This document shows positions 1 through 8,571 of a stretch of 64,000 nucleotides of DNA, piece by piece. A program made the position numbers and the translations under genes. Positions within the stretch are counted from its first letter, which is position 1. Each line of letters starts with the position of its first letter. This DNA comes from Actinokineospora globicatena (GTDB lineage Bacteria > Actinomycetota > Actinomycetes > Mycobacteriales > Pseudonocardiaceae). The DNA is taken from assembly GCF_024171945.1 (NCBI RefSeq), contig NZ_JAMTCR010000002.1, positions 1,116,001 to 1,180,000 on the forward strand. Direction: 5' to 3'. The notes under the pieces were generated by a model. That model saw nothing but the letters and a program-made list of their open reading frames with translations. It had not been told where the DNA came from and searched no databases.

Positions 1-12
1 GCGTGGGCCGTC

Positions 13-2139
13 ATGCAGGCCGCCGACGTCGTGCGCCGGGTGGACCCGGAGAACGGCGGCGTGCTGCGGCGGCGCAGACCGACGACGGTTCCGGTGGTCA
101 GCGTCAGTGACCGCTACCTGGTGGGTCCGCTCGACCTGCGCGCGGTGGAGTTCCCGTACCTGCTGGAGTTCGTGCGCTGCCGGTTCGAGCAACCGCCGGA
201 CGTGCGCCAGGCCAGGCTGGCCGGGGTCGAGTTCCGCGACTGCTGGTTACCCGGGCTGCAGGGCCGCAACCTGCGCAGCGACAACGACCTGCAGTTCGTC
301 GGCGGGACCGTCATCGCGGGCAGCCTCGACCTGACCGACGGCGAGATCCACGGCACCCTCGTGCTCTCCGGCGCCACCCTCGCCCCGACCAAGGGCCCCG
401 CGCTGCACGGCGACCGGCTGCACCTGGCGGGCGCCCTGCTCGCGCCGAACCTCGTCGCCAGGGGCGAGGTCCGCATCCCCGGCCTGCGCAGCGGCGGCAA
501 CCTCAACTTCGCCGGTGCCCACCTGGACAACCCGCGCGGCATCGCCATGAACGGCAACGGCCTGCAGGTCGGCGGCAACCTGCACCTGACGGCCGACCCG
601 CGCACCGGTACCCCGTTCCGCTGCGACGGCCAGCTGTTCCTGCCCAGCGCCCGCGTCGACAGCGACTTCTCCCTGCGCGGCGCCCGGCTCACCCCGCGCA
701 CCGAGCACTCCCGCCCGGTGCCCCCGGACGACCCGTTCTTCGACCCCAACGCCACCCTCGTCGCCGATCGGTCCAGGGTGGACGGCAACGTCAACCTCGA
801 CCGCGACTTCACGAGCAGCGGCACGGTTCGCATCGTCAACGCCCACATCGGCGGCTCCCTGCGCCTGTCGCACGCGCGGGTCGACCTGTCCGGCGGGCAG
901 GAGACGTTCGTCGAGCAGGACGGGGCAGGCCCGGGGCCGTACCCGGACCGGGCGCTGCACCTGGACGGCACCGAGGTCCGCGGCGGGATCGACGCCAGGG
1001 ACGCGCGGGTCGCCGGGCAGATCCGCCTGGTCGACGTGAAGGTGCAGGGCAGCGTCCTGTTCGACCGCGCGGTGCTGAGCAACCGCAACGGCGACGCCAT
1101 CGAGGGCAGGCGGTTCTCCGTCGGCGGCAACCTCGACGGCCGCTCGCTGCTGGTGTTCGGCTCGGTCCTGCTGCCGGGCGCCAAGGTCGGCGCGAACCTC
1201 GACCTGCGCGGCAGCCGGTTCGTCGCCCCGGGCAGCTACGCCCGCGACTCGTCCCCGAAGCCATCGCTTGACCTGCGCGTGTCCCACATCGGCCGCGACC
1301 TGATCTGCGCCGAACCGTTCGCCGCGCACGGCGAGATCCGCATGCGCCGCGCGGAGATCCTGCGGGAGACCAACTTCCACGGCGCGGAACTCGGCAACGA
1401 CCGCGACCTGGTCGCCCTCAACGCCTTCGGCATCCAGACCCAGGAACTCCGCCTCGACGTCGCGTCCCCACCCCGGGGCCGCATCGACCTGCGCCACGCC
1501 CGCTGCGCGTTCCTCGCCGACAACGAGAAGTTCTGGTGCGCCCAGGGCCGCATCGAACTCGAGGACTTCCGCTACGACGCCCTCACCACCCCGGTCGAAC
1601 TCGACGACGACGCCGAGATCGAACGCCGCCTGCGCTGGCTCCGCGCGGGCATGCGCGACGTGTACCGGCCGGGGCCGTACGAGCAGTTCGCCCACATGCT
1701 CCGCTCGGCGGGCAACGAGGAACACGCGGCCACCGTCCTGGTGGAGAAACAACGCCGCCGCTACAACGCCCTCGCCGACGGCGCCCGCCTGGCCGCCCCC
1801 GGCATCCGCCTCTGGAGCTGGCTCCAACGCTGGATGGTCGGCTACGGCTACCGCCCCACCCGAGCCCTCGCCTGGCTCTTCGCCTTCCTCATCGCCGGAA
1901 CCCTCTGGTTCTCCGCCGTCCCCGTCCCCCACGAGGCCAACGCCGACGACCACCTCGTCTGGAACCCGGTCCTCTACACCCTCGACCTCTTGGTCCCCAT
2001 CGTCGACTTCGGCCACAAGAACAAGTGGACCGTCGACGGCCCCTCCCAATGGATCTCCGCCGTCTTCATAGCCCTCGGCTGGATCCTCGCCACCACCGTC
2101 GCCGCAGGCATAACCCGCATGCTCCGCCGAACCTCCTGA
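13..2139 (+). CDS. Membrane-anchored beta-helix-like repeat protein
   Basis: About 708 residues. The first 450 or so repeat short strands rich in L-x-G-A/G-G-N-L words (for example SGGNLNFAGAHL and VGGNLDGRSLL), as in right-handed beta-helix or pentapeptide-like folds. A helical stretch follows, then two hydrophobic segments near residues 620-640 and 680-703, so the repeat domain is probably tethered to the membrane by its C-terminus. Similar streptomycete proteins are annotated as membrane-associated oxidoreductases, but I see no nucleotide-binding motif supporting that. The frame stays open to the left edge of the window, so the true start may lie upstream of the ATG used here. Function unknown. 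Confidence 0.75.
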   Translation: MQAADVVRRVDPENGGVLRRRRPTTVPVVSVSDRYLVGPLDLRAVEFPYLLEFVRCRFEQPPDVRQARLAGVEFRDCWLPGLQGRNLRSDNDLQFVGGTVIAGSLDLTDGEIHGTLVLSGATLAPTKGPALHGDRLHLAGALLAPNLVARGEVRIPGLRSGGNLNFAGAHLDNPRGIAMNGNGLQVGGNLHLTADPRTGTPFRCDGQLFLPSARVDSDFSLRGARLTPRTEHSRPVPPDDPFFDPNATLVADRSRVDGNVNLDRDFTSSGTVRIVNAHIGGSLRLSHARVDLSGGQETFVEQDGAGPGPYPDRALHLDGTEVRGGIDARDARVAGQIRLVDVKVQGSVLFDRAVLSNRNGDAIEGRRFSVGGNLDGRSLLVFGSVLLPGAKVGANLDLRGSRFVAPGSYARDSSPKPSLDLRVSHIGRDLICAEPFAAHGEIRMRRAEILRETNFHGAELGNDRDLVALNAFGIQTQELRLDVASPPRGRIDLRHARCAFLADNEKFWCAQGRIELEDFRYDALTTPVELDDDAEIERRLRWLRAGMRDVYRPGPYEQFAHMLRSAGNEEHAATVLVEKQRRRYNALADGARLAAPGIRLWSWLQRWMVGYGYRPTRALAWLFAFLIAGTLWFSAVPVPHEANADDHLVWNPVLYTLDLLVPIVDFGHKNKWTVDGPSQWISAVFIALGWILATTVAAGITRMLRRTS

Positions 2140-2142
2140 CGG

Positions 2143-2616
2143 TCAGCCATCCGGCCACCGGTGCCCCGCGTCGTCCAGCATCGCCAGCGCCCGCTGGTCG
2201 TTGCGGACCATCGCCTGCGCCAAGCGCCCCGCCGCCGCCACGACCTCCGCCCAACCCTCGTGCTCCAGGAACGCCTCGTCCGTGGCACCGCCCGCAATCG
2301 CGCCACTGACGGTGGAGAAGGCCGCACCGAGCTTCGCCATGAGGTCGACCTCCTCCTGCGTGCGCAAGCAGACCCCGAGGTAGCGCTGTGGATCGTCGGC
2401 GTCGCAGAAGTCGTCGAACAGCACGTGGACGACGTGGTCGAGGCTCTCGACCTCGTCGGGGCACAACCACACCTCCCGTTGCCAAGGCGGATTGGCCAGC
2501 GACAGCACCACCGGCACGATGTTGAGCCGGAAGTAGGGATACTTGACGCCGTGGTCGGTCACCCCGGCACAGTAACTCCCACCCAATGCCTCGTCGAAGT
2601 CGTTTTCGCTGGTCAA
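2143..2616 (-). CDS. SCO4402-family small protein
   Basis: 157 residues from a TTG start. The block from LNIVPVVLSLANPPWQREVW through HVLFDDF, followed by a helical C-terminus, resembles the SCO4402 family of streptomycete proteins, whose function is unknown. No signal peptide or membrane segment is visible. The gene is convergent with the repeat-protein gene, with 3 nt between the stops, and divergent from the Imm1-like gene 45 nt away. The start is uncertain: a GTG at residue 19 is an alternative, and neither has an ideal ribosome binding site. The family resemblance is from memory. Confidence 0.7.
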   Translation of the reverse strand: MTSENDFDEALGGSYCAGVTDHGVKYPYFRLNIVPVVLSLANPPWQREVWLCPDEVESLDHVVHVLFDDFCDADDPQRYLGVCLRTQEEVDLMAKLGAAFSTVSGAIAGGATDEAFLEHEGWAEVVAAAGRLAQAMVRNDQRALAMLDDAGHRWPDG

Positions 2617-2660
2617 ACCTGCTCGACGAGTCCGGCCGCACGAGCTGCACGAGGAGAGGG

Positions 2661-3083
2661 ATGAGCTTCCGGGCCACGTGGGAGATCTACGACCCGCGGG
2701 AACTCCCCGCCGATGGCGCGCTGGTCGCCCATACCCCGCAGGATGTCGGCCGTCTGGTCGCCCTGCTGTCCGAGCCCAGCGCGAACCCGGCGATGGTCGT
2801 CCACCTGGACCGCCCGCTCGTCATCTCCGAGTTCAGCGGCAACACGGTCCCCGACCACCTGCTCTGGGCGCTCGTCCACAGCGGATTCGGCTACCTGTCG
2901 CACTTCTGCCCAGAACACCCCTACAGCGTCCCCATCGGCGATCCCGCTTCCCCCGCGCGCCACTACGACCACACGGAGTTCGAAGCAGGCAGCGGAGTCA
3001 GCTTCGATGTATTCACCCAGGCCCTCAAGGAGTTCCTCACCACCGCCGCTCGCCCCACCTGCGTCCAGTGGCGGCAGATCTAG
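2661..3083 (+). CDS. Imm1-family immunity protein
   Basis: 140 residues. The ATG at 2661 is chosen because GAGGAGAG lies just upstream; the longer in-frame ORF begins inside the divergent gene. The sequence has the Imm1 pattern: an N-terminal DL-x-AL strand region, a central VGDP-like segment (here PIGDP followed by HYDHTEF), and a terminal block ending RPTCVQWRQ. Imm1 proteins neutralise deaminase or nuclease domains of polymorphic toxins. No toxin gene with a matching C-terminal domain lies beside it, so it looks like an orphan immunity gene protecting against neighbouring strains, or its toxin is elsewhere. Confidence 0.75.
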   Translation: MSFRATWEIYDPRELPADGALVAHTPQDVGRLVALLSEPSANPAMVVHLDRPLVISEFSGNTVPDHLLWALVHSGFGYLSHFCPEHPYSVPIGDPASPARHYDHTEFEAGSGVSFDVFTQALKEFLTTAARPTCVQWRQI

Positions 3084-3185
3084 GCGGTCTCCCAAATCCT
3101 GGGCCGGGGACCAACCCGGAACCGCAGGGCTGTTGAATCCCGGCGTGAGCACAGCTGGACTTCTGGACCTCCTGTTACCACCAGG

Positions 3186-3758
3186 TCAGCTTCTCCACAT
3201 GCCACCGGCGCTCACGTGCCGTGCTTCAGCCGCGAACCCGGGGCAGCCGTTGCCCTCGTTGCCGAGGACGTCGAGCAGGTCGTCGACGGAGCGCGGGTAC
3301 TTGCGGTGCCGGGACACCTGCCGCTGGAGCGCGGCTGACACCAGGCGCGGAGAGAGATCGAGCTGGTCTTGGAGAAACTCGTCCTGGTGCACAGCCGCGA
3401 TGCCGTAGCGGTCAAGCGCGTGCTTGGGAAAGTCCTTCAGGTTCTCGGTCACCAGCGACGCCGCCCCGCCGCGGACGGCTGCCGCGAGAACATGGCGGTC
3501 CTTGGGGTCGTTCTCCATGGCGGGCACGAGGTGCTCGTAGCCGGTGACGTTCGCATCGGAGAAGTGGTGGGTCATCTGCTCAATCCGATGGCTCACCTGC
3601 GCCTCCGACAGGCCCCGTTTGGCGAGGTTCCTGGCCAGCTCGTCCAGGACGCCGATGGACCACAGTGGGCGGAACAGGCCGGACTCGGCGATGGTCAGCA
3701 GCGTGTCACACACGTAGGGCTTGAGGAGGACACAGGTGTCGAGGAAGGCGGGGTACAA
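3186..3758 (-). CDS. PIN-domain toxin-like ribonuclease
   Basis: 190 residues. It has the PIN-fold acidic residues: Asp7 in FLDTCVL, acidic residues in the VLDELARNL region, the DPKDRHV block in the middle and the TENLKDFP motif, consistent with a metal-dependent RNase. It starts with TTG three bases after the stop of the HTH gene at 3762-4256, so the two are probably translationally coupled. This is the layout of a type II toxin-antitoxin pair with the antitoxin first. It is longer than a typical VapC (about 130 residues), with a C-terminal extension of about 50 residues, which matches the PIN proteins that pair with excisionase-like antitoxins. Confidence 0.8.
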   Translation of the reverse strand: MYPAFLDTCVLLKPYVCDTLLTIAESGLFRPLWSIGVLDELARNLAKRGLSEAQVSHRIEQMTHHFSDANVTGYEHLVPAMENDPKDRHVLAAAVRGGAASLVTENLKDFPKHALDRYGIAAVHQDEFLQDQLDLSPRLVSAALQRQVSRHRKYPRSVDDLLDVLGNEGNGCPGFAAEARHVSAGGMWRS

Positions 3759-3761
3759 GTC

Positions 3762-4256
3762 TCACTCGTGTGCGTCGTCGTCCAGTGGGGTTCGCTCGAT
3801 CGGTGTTTCTAAGGGCAGGTCGTACAGACCGCTGTCTTCGCCACTGCGCACCATCTCGTCCAGTCCGGAGGCGCGGGCCCGTCGGGCGCGCTCCTGATAG
3901 GCGAGCACGTCTGCCAACCGCACCCTGCGGTGTCGGTTCGGCTGCTCGTAGGGGATGTCCCCAGCTTCGAGAAGGCGTACCAGCGTTGGGCGGGAGACGC
4001 CCAGCAGGTGAGCGGCCTCACTCGTGGTGAGCACCGTGTGTTGCGGTGCGACGGTGATCGCCAGGCCCTGCGACATGGCAACGACAACGTCGCGGAGCAC
4101 CTCGAACACCTCTGCGGGGACCTGCAGTTCTGTGCCATCAGGTGCGACGAGTGTCGCTGGGCCGTCGTGCCCGTGCGCCAGCGCGCGAACCCACGGGGAC
4201 AGGACCTCCGGACTGTCTGGAGGTAGCACGGTCCGCTCGCCCGCGATCGCTGTCAT
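3762..4256 (-). CDS. HTH (excisionase-type) antitoxin paired with the PIN toxin
   Basis: 164 residues from an ATG at 4256; the longer ORF would run into the promoter of the divergent thioredoxin-like gene. The centre holds a MerR/excisionase-type winged helix: LTTSEAAHLLGVSRPTLVRLLEAGDIPY followed by HRRVRLADVLAYQERARR, where the helix-turn-helix recognises DNA and the wing includes the RHRR turn (quoted in parts). The acidic C-terminal tail could bind and block the PIN enzyme. It is transcribed ahead of the toxin gene and probably represses the shared promoter. Roles are inferred from family and arrangement. Confidence 0.78.
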   Translation of the reverse strand: MTAIAGERTVLPPDSPEVLSPWVRALAHGHDGPATLVAPDGTELQVPAEVFEVLRDVVVAMSQGLAITVAPQHTVLTTSEAAHLLGVSRPTLVRLLEAGDIPYEQPNRHRRVRLADVLAYQERARRARASGLDEMVRSGEDSGLYDLPLETPIERTPLDDDAHE

Positions 4257-4317
4257 GCTCGCCAGCTTACGCCGAAACGAACGAAACGAAAGGTCGAGCA
4301 CCCGGATGGTGGGCAAC

Positions 4318-4344
4318 GGAACAAGCTCGATGCCTCCTGGTGTT
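4318..4344 (+). promoter_or_regulatory. Candidate SigH/SigR-type promoter of the thioredoxin-NHL gene
   Basis: GGAAC at 4318-4322 and TGTT at 4341-4344 are separated by 18 bases, close to the GGAAY-N17/18-CGTT pattern read by disulfide- and heat-stress sigma factors. The GTG start at 4355 lies about 10 bases beyond, so the transcript would be leaderless or nearly so. The -10 has T where C is preferred. Confidence 0.4.
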
Positions 4345-4354
4345 GGATTCCCGC

Positions 4355-6169
4355 GTGAGCACAGCACAGCCCCGTCGTCTGTCCCGCGCTGCCGAACTCA
4401 TCGGGCGCGGGTGGTTGAACACCGGTGACAAGGACCTGCACCTCGGTGACTTCCGCGGCAAGGTCCTGCTCCTGGACTTCTGGACCTTCTGCTGCATCAA
4501 CTGCCTGCACGTGCTCGACGAGCTCCGCCCCGTCGAGGAGGAGTTCAAGGACGTGCTGGTGACCGTCGGGGTGCACTCGCCGAAGTTCGTGCACGAGGCG
4601 GATGAGCAGGCGCTGAGGGCGGCGGTGGAGCGGTACGAGGTGCACCACCCCGTGCTGGACGACCCGGAGTTGACCACCTGGCAGGCGTACGCGGTCAAGG
4701 CGTGGCCGACGCTCGTGCTGGTCGACCCCGAGGGTTATGTGGTGCACGTTGCCGCTGGTGAGGGGCATGCGGAGGCGTTGCGCAGGGTGATCGCCGAGGT
4801 GGTGGCCGAGCACGAGGCGAAGGGGACGTTGCACCGCGGTGACGGTCCGTACGTCCCGCCGCCGCCCGCTGAGACCGAGCTCCGGTTCCCCGCGAAGGCC
4901 ATCGCGACCGCCAATGGCACCGTGCTCGTCGCCGACACCGCGCACCACCGGATCGTCGAGCTCAAGGACGACGCTGTCGTGACCTCTTACGGCACCGGCG
5001 CGCGCGGCAGGCAGGACGGCACCGAGCCCACCTTCTCCGAGCCCTCCGCCGTCGCCGTGCTGCCCGAGCACCTCGACGTGGGCTATCACTTGGTGGTCGC
5101 CGACACCGTCAACCACCTCCTGCGCGGCATCAACACCGACACCGGCGAGGTCACGACCATCGCGGGCACCGGCCTGCAATGGCGCAACGGACCGACCGAC
5201 GGTCCCGGTCTCGAGATCGACCTGACCAGTCCGTGGGACCTCGTCTGGTGGGAGCCCGCGGGCGGCCTGGTCATCGCGATGGCGGGCAACCACACGCTCG
5301 GCCTGTTCGACCCGCGCACCGGTCACGTCAGCCGGTTCGCGGGCACGACCGTCGAAGGCCTCAGCGACGGTCCGGCCGAGGAGGCCTTCTTCGCCCAGAC
5401 CTCCGGGCTCGCGGTCGACGGTGACCGCCTCTGGCTCGTCGACTCCGAGACCTCCGCGCTGCGCTGGATCGACGCCGACCGCACCGTGCACACCGCCGTC
5501 GGCAAGGGCCTGTTCGACTTCGGCCACCGCGACGGCCCGGCCGACCAAGCCCTCCTGCAGCACCCGCTCGGCGTGACCGTCCTGGCCGACCACTCGGTCG
5601 CCGTCGCCGACACCTACAACGGCGCCATCCGCCGGTTCGACCCGGCCACCAACGAGGTCAGCACCCTGGCCACCGGCCTCGCCGAGCCTTCTGGCGCCGT
5701 CCTGCTCGACGGCGACCTGGTCGTCGTCGAGTCCGCCGCGCACCGGCTGTCCCGCCCCGTCGCGAAGGCCCACCTGGTCGACGGCGAGGCGCACCAGGTC
5801 CGCAGGCCGCCGACCGACATCGCCGCCGGGGTGCTCGACCTCGCCGTGGTGTTCTCCGCGCCGCCGGGGCAGAAGCTCGACGAGCGGTACGGCCCGTCGA
5901 CCCGGTTGGAGATCACCTCGTCGCCGCCGGAGCTGCTCGCCGACGGCGCGGGCGTCGGCACCGACCTCACCCGGAAGCTGACCATCGCCGCCGGTGTCGC
6001 GGAGGGCGTCCTGCACGTCGTCGCGCAGGCCGCCAGTTGCGACGACGACGGCACCGAGCACGCCGCGTGCCACCTGACCAGGCAGGACTGGGGTGTCCCC
6101 GTCCGGGTGACCGACACCGGCGCGCACCGGCTGCCGCTGGTCATGGGTGGTCTCGACGAGCAGCCCTGA
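4355..6169 (+). CDS. Thioredoxin-fold / NHL-repeat protein
   Basis: 604 residues. The N-terminal 150 residues form a TlpA/ResA-like thioredoxin domain with the redox motif CINC at residues 47-50, inside DFWTFCCINCLHVLDEL. A long six-bladed NHL beta-propeller follows (ADTAHHRIVEL, ADTVNHLLRGI and ADTYNGAIRRF mark blades), then a C-terminal beta domain. No signal peptide is visible, so it is likely cytoplasmic. The GTG at 4355 is chosen because residues upstream are not family-like and would overlap the divergent antitoxin gene. Homologous proteins combine thioredoxin and propeller domains in animals (NHLRC2) and bacteria; the substrate is unknown. It may belong to a thiol-stress regulon. Confidence 0.85.
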   Translation: MSTAQPRRLSRAAELIGRGWLNTGDKDLHLGDFRGKVLLLDFWTFCCINCLHVLDELRPVEEEFKDVLVTVGVHSPKFVHEADEQALRAAVERYEVHHPVLDDPELTTWQAYAVKAWPTLVLVDPEGYVVHVAAGEGHAEALRRVIAEVVAEHEAKGTLHRGDGPYVPPPPAETELRFPAKAIATANGTVLVADTAHHRIVELKDDAVVTSYGTGARGRQDGTEPTFSEPSAVAVLPEHLDVGYHLVVADTVNHLLRGINTDTGEVTTIAGTGLQWRNGPTDGPGLEIDLTSPWDLVWWEPAGGLVIAMAGNHTLGLFDPRTGHVSRFAGTTVEGLSDGPAEEAFFAQTSGLAVDGDRLWLVDSETSALRWIDADRTVHTAVGKGLFDFGHRDGPADQALLQHPLGVTVLADHSVAVADTYNGAIRRFDPATNEVSTLATGLAEPSGAVLLDGDLVVVESAAHRLSRPVAKAHLVDGEAHQVRRPPTDIAAGVLDLAVVFSAPPGQKLDERYGPSTRLEITSSPPELLADGAGVGTDLTRKLTIAAGVAEGVLHVVAQAASCDDDGTEHAACHLTRQDWGVPVRVTDTGAHRLPLVMGGLDEQP

Positions 6170-6212
6170 CCACGTCGGAAGCCCACCCCGAGCAGGCGGT
6201 TACCATTCCTCG

Positions 6213-6533
6213 GTGCCGGAACTGAAGCTCGAGATCCAGATGCTGCACGACCGGGTCCTCGTGCGGCTCACCCCCGAGGAGGGGGAACGGCGCAGCACCG
6301 GCGGCATCGTCATCCCGGCCACCGCGCAGGTCGCCAAGCGGCTCGCGTGGGGGGACGTGGTGGGGGCGGGGACGGGCGTTCGAACGGTGAAGGTGGGCGA
6401 CCGGGTGCTGTTCAACCCCGAGGACCAGTTCGAGGTGGAGGTCCACGGGCAGGCCTACCTGGTGATGCGCGAGCGGGACGTGCACGCCATAGCCAGCGAA
6501 CGCACCGAACACGGGACCGGGTTGTACCTCTGA
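6213..6533 (+). CDS. GroES-like (Cpn10) co-chaperonin family protein
   Basis: 106 residues from a GTG start. It matches the Cpn10 fold: MLHDRVLVRL, a mobile-loop region with TGGIVIPATAQ, then WGDVVGAGTGVRTVKVGDRVLF. It is not next to a groEL gene. The mobile loop is degenerate compared with classic GroES, and the C-terminus is extended by HAIASERTEHG. It could therefore be a diverged paralogue instead of the main GroES. It sits between the thioredoxin-NHL gene (43 nt gap) and the VanW gene (29 nt gap), all on the plus strand, and may be co-transcribed. Confidence 0.8.
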   Translation: MPELKLEIQMLHDRVLVRLTPEEGERRSTGGIVIPATAQVAKRLAWGDVVGAGTGVRTVKVGDRVLFNPEDQFEVEVHGQAYLVMRERDVHAIASERTEHGTGLYL

Positions 6534-6562
6534 TCGGGTACCTCTGAGGGGAAAGGTGAGCC

Positions 6563-8461
6563 GTGCCGCAGGACCAGGATTGGCCTGACGGGGCTAGATG
6601 GCCGGAGTCGCACACCGAGCAGACCGATCTGTTGCCCCGGGTGCCGCAGCACGTGGGACCGCAGTCGGTGGGTTCGCCGCTGGACGGTCCGACCGAGAAG
6701 CTCGCCACGCCGACGGAACAGCAGGACGAGGAACAGGAGCCCGCCAAGGGCAAGAGCTTCCGCAAGCCCGCCATCATCGCGGGCGCGGTCGTCGGCGCGC
6801 TGGCCGTGCTCTACGGCCTGGACCTCGCGATCAGCAGCGGGGACGTGCCGCGCGGGACGACCGTGGCCGGGGTCGAGGTCGGCGGCATGTCGCAGGTCGA
6901 GGCCGAGCGCGAGCTGCGGGACAAGATCGAGCCGCGGCTCACCCAGCCGGTGTCGCTCAAGATCGGCGCGGTCGAGGAGAAGCTCGACCCGGCCAGGTCC
7001 GGGCTCACGCTGAACTGGGGTGCCACCCTGGAGCAGGCGGGTGACCAGCCGCTCAACCCGTTCACCCGGCTGTCGTCGCTGTTCGGCGGCACCCGCGAGG
7101 TCGGCGTGGTCACCTCCACCGACGACGAGGCGCTGACCGGGGCCATCGACCGGCTCAAGCAAGCCGGGACGCGCGCACCGGCCGAGGGCGGCATCCGGTT
7201 CGACGGCGCCACCCCGGTCGCGGTCGAACCCGCGCCCGGCCAGGAGCTCGACACCGCGAAGGCCAGGTCGATCATCATCGACGGCTGGGCCGATGGCGGG
7301 GCACTGACCCTGCCGGTGACCTCCACGCCGGTGAAGACGACGCCGGAGGGCGTGCACGCCGCGCTCGAGGTCGCCAAGGTCGCGGTGTCCGGGCCGGTCG
7401 TGGTCAAGGGCGACGGCAAGGACGCCAAGATCGAACCCGCGGTGATCGCGGCCGCGCTGACCTTCGAGCCGGTCGACGGCGGCGGCCTGAACCCGAAGGT
7501 CGACCTGGTCAAGGTCACCGACGCGGTCAAGCCGCAGCTCGCGCCCACCGAGAAGGAGGGCAAGGACGCGCAGGTCGTCTTCGAGGGCGGCGCGCCGACG
7601 GTCACCCCCTCGGTGGACGGCACCGGCGTCAAGTACGACACCGCGTTCGCCACCCTGCTCGACGTGCTGAAGAAGCCGGACGGCCGGGAGATCAAGGTCG
7701 AGTACACCAAGGCCCCGGCGAAGGTGACCACCGAGCAGGCCAACCAGCTCGGCATCAAGGAGGTCATCGGCGAGTTCACCACCAAGGGCTTCGCCACCGA
7801 CTCCGGGATCAACATCCGCACCGTCGCGGCGAAGGTCAACGGCGCCATCGTCAAGCCGGGCGAGACGTTCAGCCTCAACGGGTTCACCGGTCCGCGCACC
7901 TCGGCCCAGGGCTACGTCGAGGCGGGCGTGATCAAGGACGGCGCCCCCGGCCGCGAGGTCGGCGGTGGCATCTCGCAGTTCGCCACGACGCTGTACAACG
8001 CCGCGTACTTCTCCGGCCTCAAGGACGCGGGCCACAAGGAGCACAGCTACTACATCAGCCGCTACCCGGCCGCCCGCGAGGCGACGGTGTTCCAGAACCA
8101 CGACGGCAGCAGCGTCATCGACCTCAAGTTCACCAACGACGCGCAGACCGGGGTGGCCATCCAGACCATCTGGACGTCCGGGTCGATCACGGTGAAGATC
8201 TGGGGCACCAAGCGCTACGACGTCGAGTCGATCACCGGCGGCCGCTCGGCGGAGACCGCGCCGCAGGAGAAGCCGGGCCCGACCACCGGCAAGTGCTCCC
8301 CCAGCAACGGCGCGCCGGGCTTCACCACGTCCGACACCCGCGTCCTGCGCGAGGCGGGCACCGGCCGCGAGATCCGCCGCGACACCCGCACGGTGCGGTA
8401 CAACCCGCAGCCAAAGATCGTCTGCGGCCCGCCGCCCGCCGTGCCGCCGCCCGCGGGCTGA
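6563..8461 (+). CDS. VanW-family cell-envelope protein
   Basis: 632 residues from a GTG preceded by GAGGGGAAAGG. A polar cytoplasmic N-terminus of about 65 residues leads into one membrane segment near residues 70-92, followed by an extracellular region with two or three repeated peptidoglycan-binding-4-like modules (GVEVGGMSQVEAERELRD is typical). The C-terminal VanW domain starts around residue 400 and includes GETFSLNGFTGPR and GGGISQFATTLYNAAYFSG. The last 60 residues are rich in Pro and Lys. VanW domains are common in actinobacterial envelope proteins; the molecular role is not established. A strong hairpin terminator follows. Confidence 0.88.
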   Translation: MPQDQDWPDGARWPESHTEQTDLLPRVPQHVGPQSVGSPLDGPTEKLATPTEQQDEEQEPAKGKSFRKPAIIAGAVVGALAVLYGLDLAISSGDVPRGTTVAGVEVGGMSQVEAERELRDKIEPRLTQPVSLKIGAVEEKLDPARSGLTLNWGATLEQAGDQPLNPFTRLSSLFGGTREVGVVTSTDDEALTGAIDRLKQAGTRAPAEGGIRFDGATPVAVEPAPGQELDTAKARSIIIDGWADGGALTLPVTSTPVKTTPEGVHAALEVAKVAVSGPVVVKGDGKDAKIEPAVIAAALTFEPVDGGGLNPKVDLVKVTDAVKPQLAPTEKEGKDAQVVFEGGAPTVTPSVDGTGVKYDTAFATLLDVLKKPDGREIKVEYTKAPAKVTTEQANQLGIKEVIGEFTTKGFATDSGINIRTVAAKVNGAIVKPGETFSLNGFTGPRTSAQGYVEAGVIKDGAPGREVGGGISQFATTLYNAAYFSGLKDAGHKEHSYYISRYPAAREATVFQNHDGSSVIDLKFTNDAQTGVAIQTIWTSGSITVKIWGTKRYDVESITGGRSAETAPQEKPGPTTGKCSPSNGAPGFTTSDTRVLREAGTGREIRRDTRTVRYNPQPKIVCGPPPAVPPPAG

Positions 8462-8474
8462 CCTTCCGACGTCG

Positions 8475-8508
8475 AAGGCCCGGTGACCGCACGTGGTCAC
8501 CGGGCCTT
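8475..8508 (+). terminator. Intrinsic terminator after the VanW gene
   Basis: A perfect 14-bp stem (8475-8488 with 8495-8508) and a 6-base loop, followed by TCACGTTTG, 13 bases after the stop codon. Confidence 0.85.
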
Positions 8509-8571
8509 TCACGTTTGAGCCACACGATCAGGTGACACGTCATCCCCGGACCAGGTGACCGAGGAGGGCGC

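Noticed and set aside
6455-8512. A 685-residue minus-strand open frame
   Set aside because: It is the shadow of the VanW gene; low-complexity and without a start signal.
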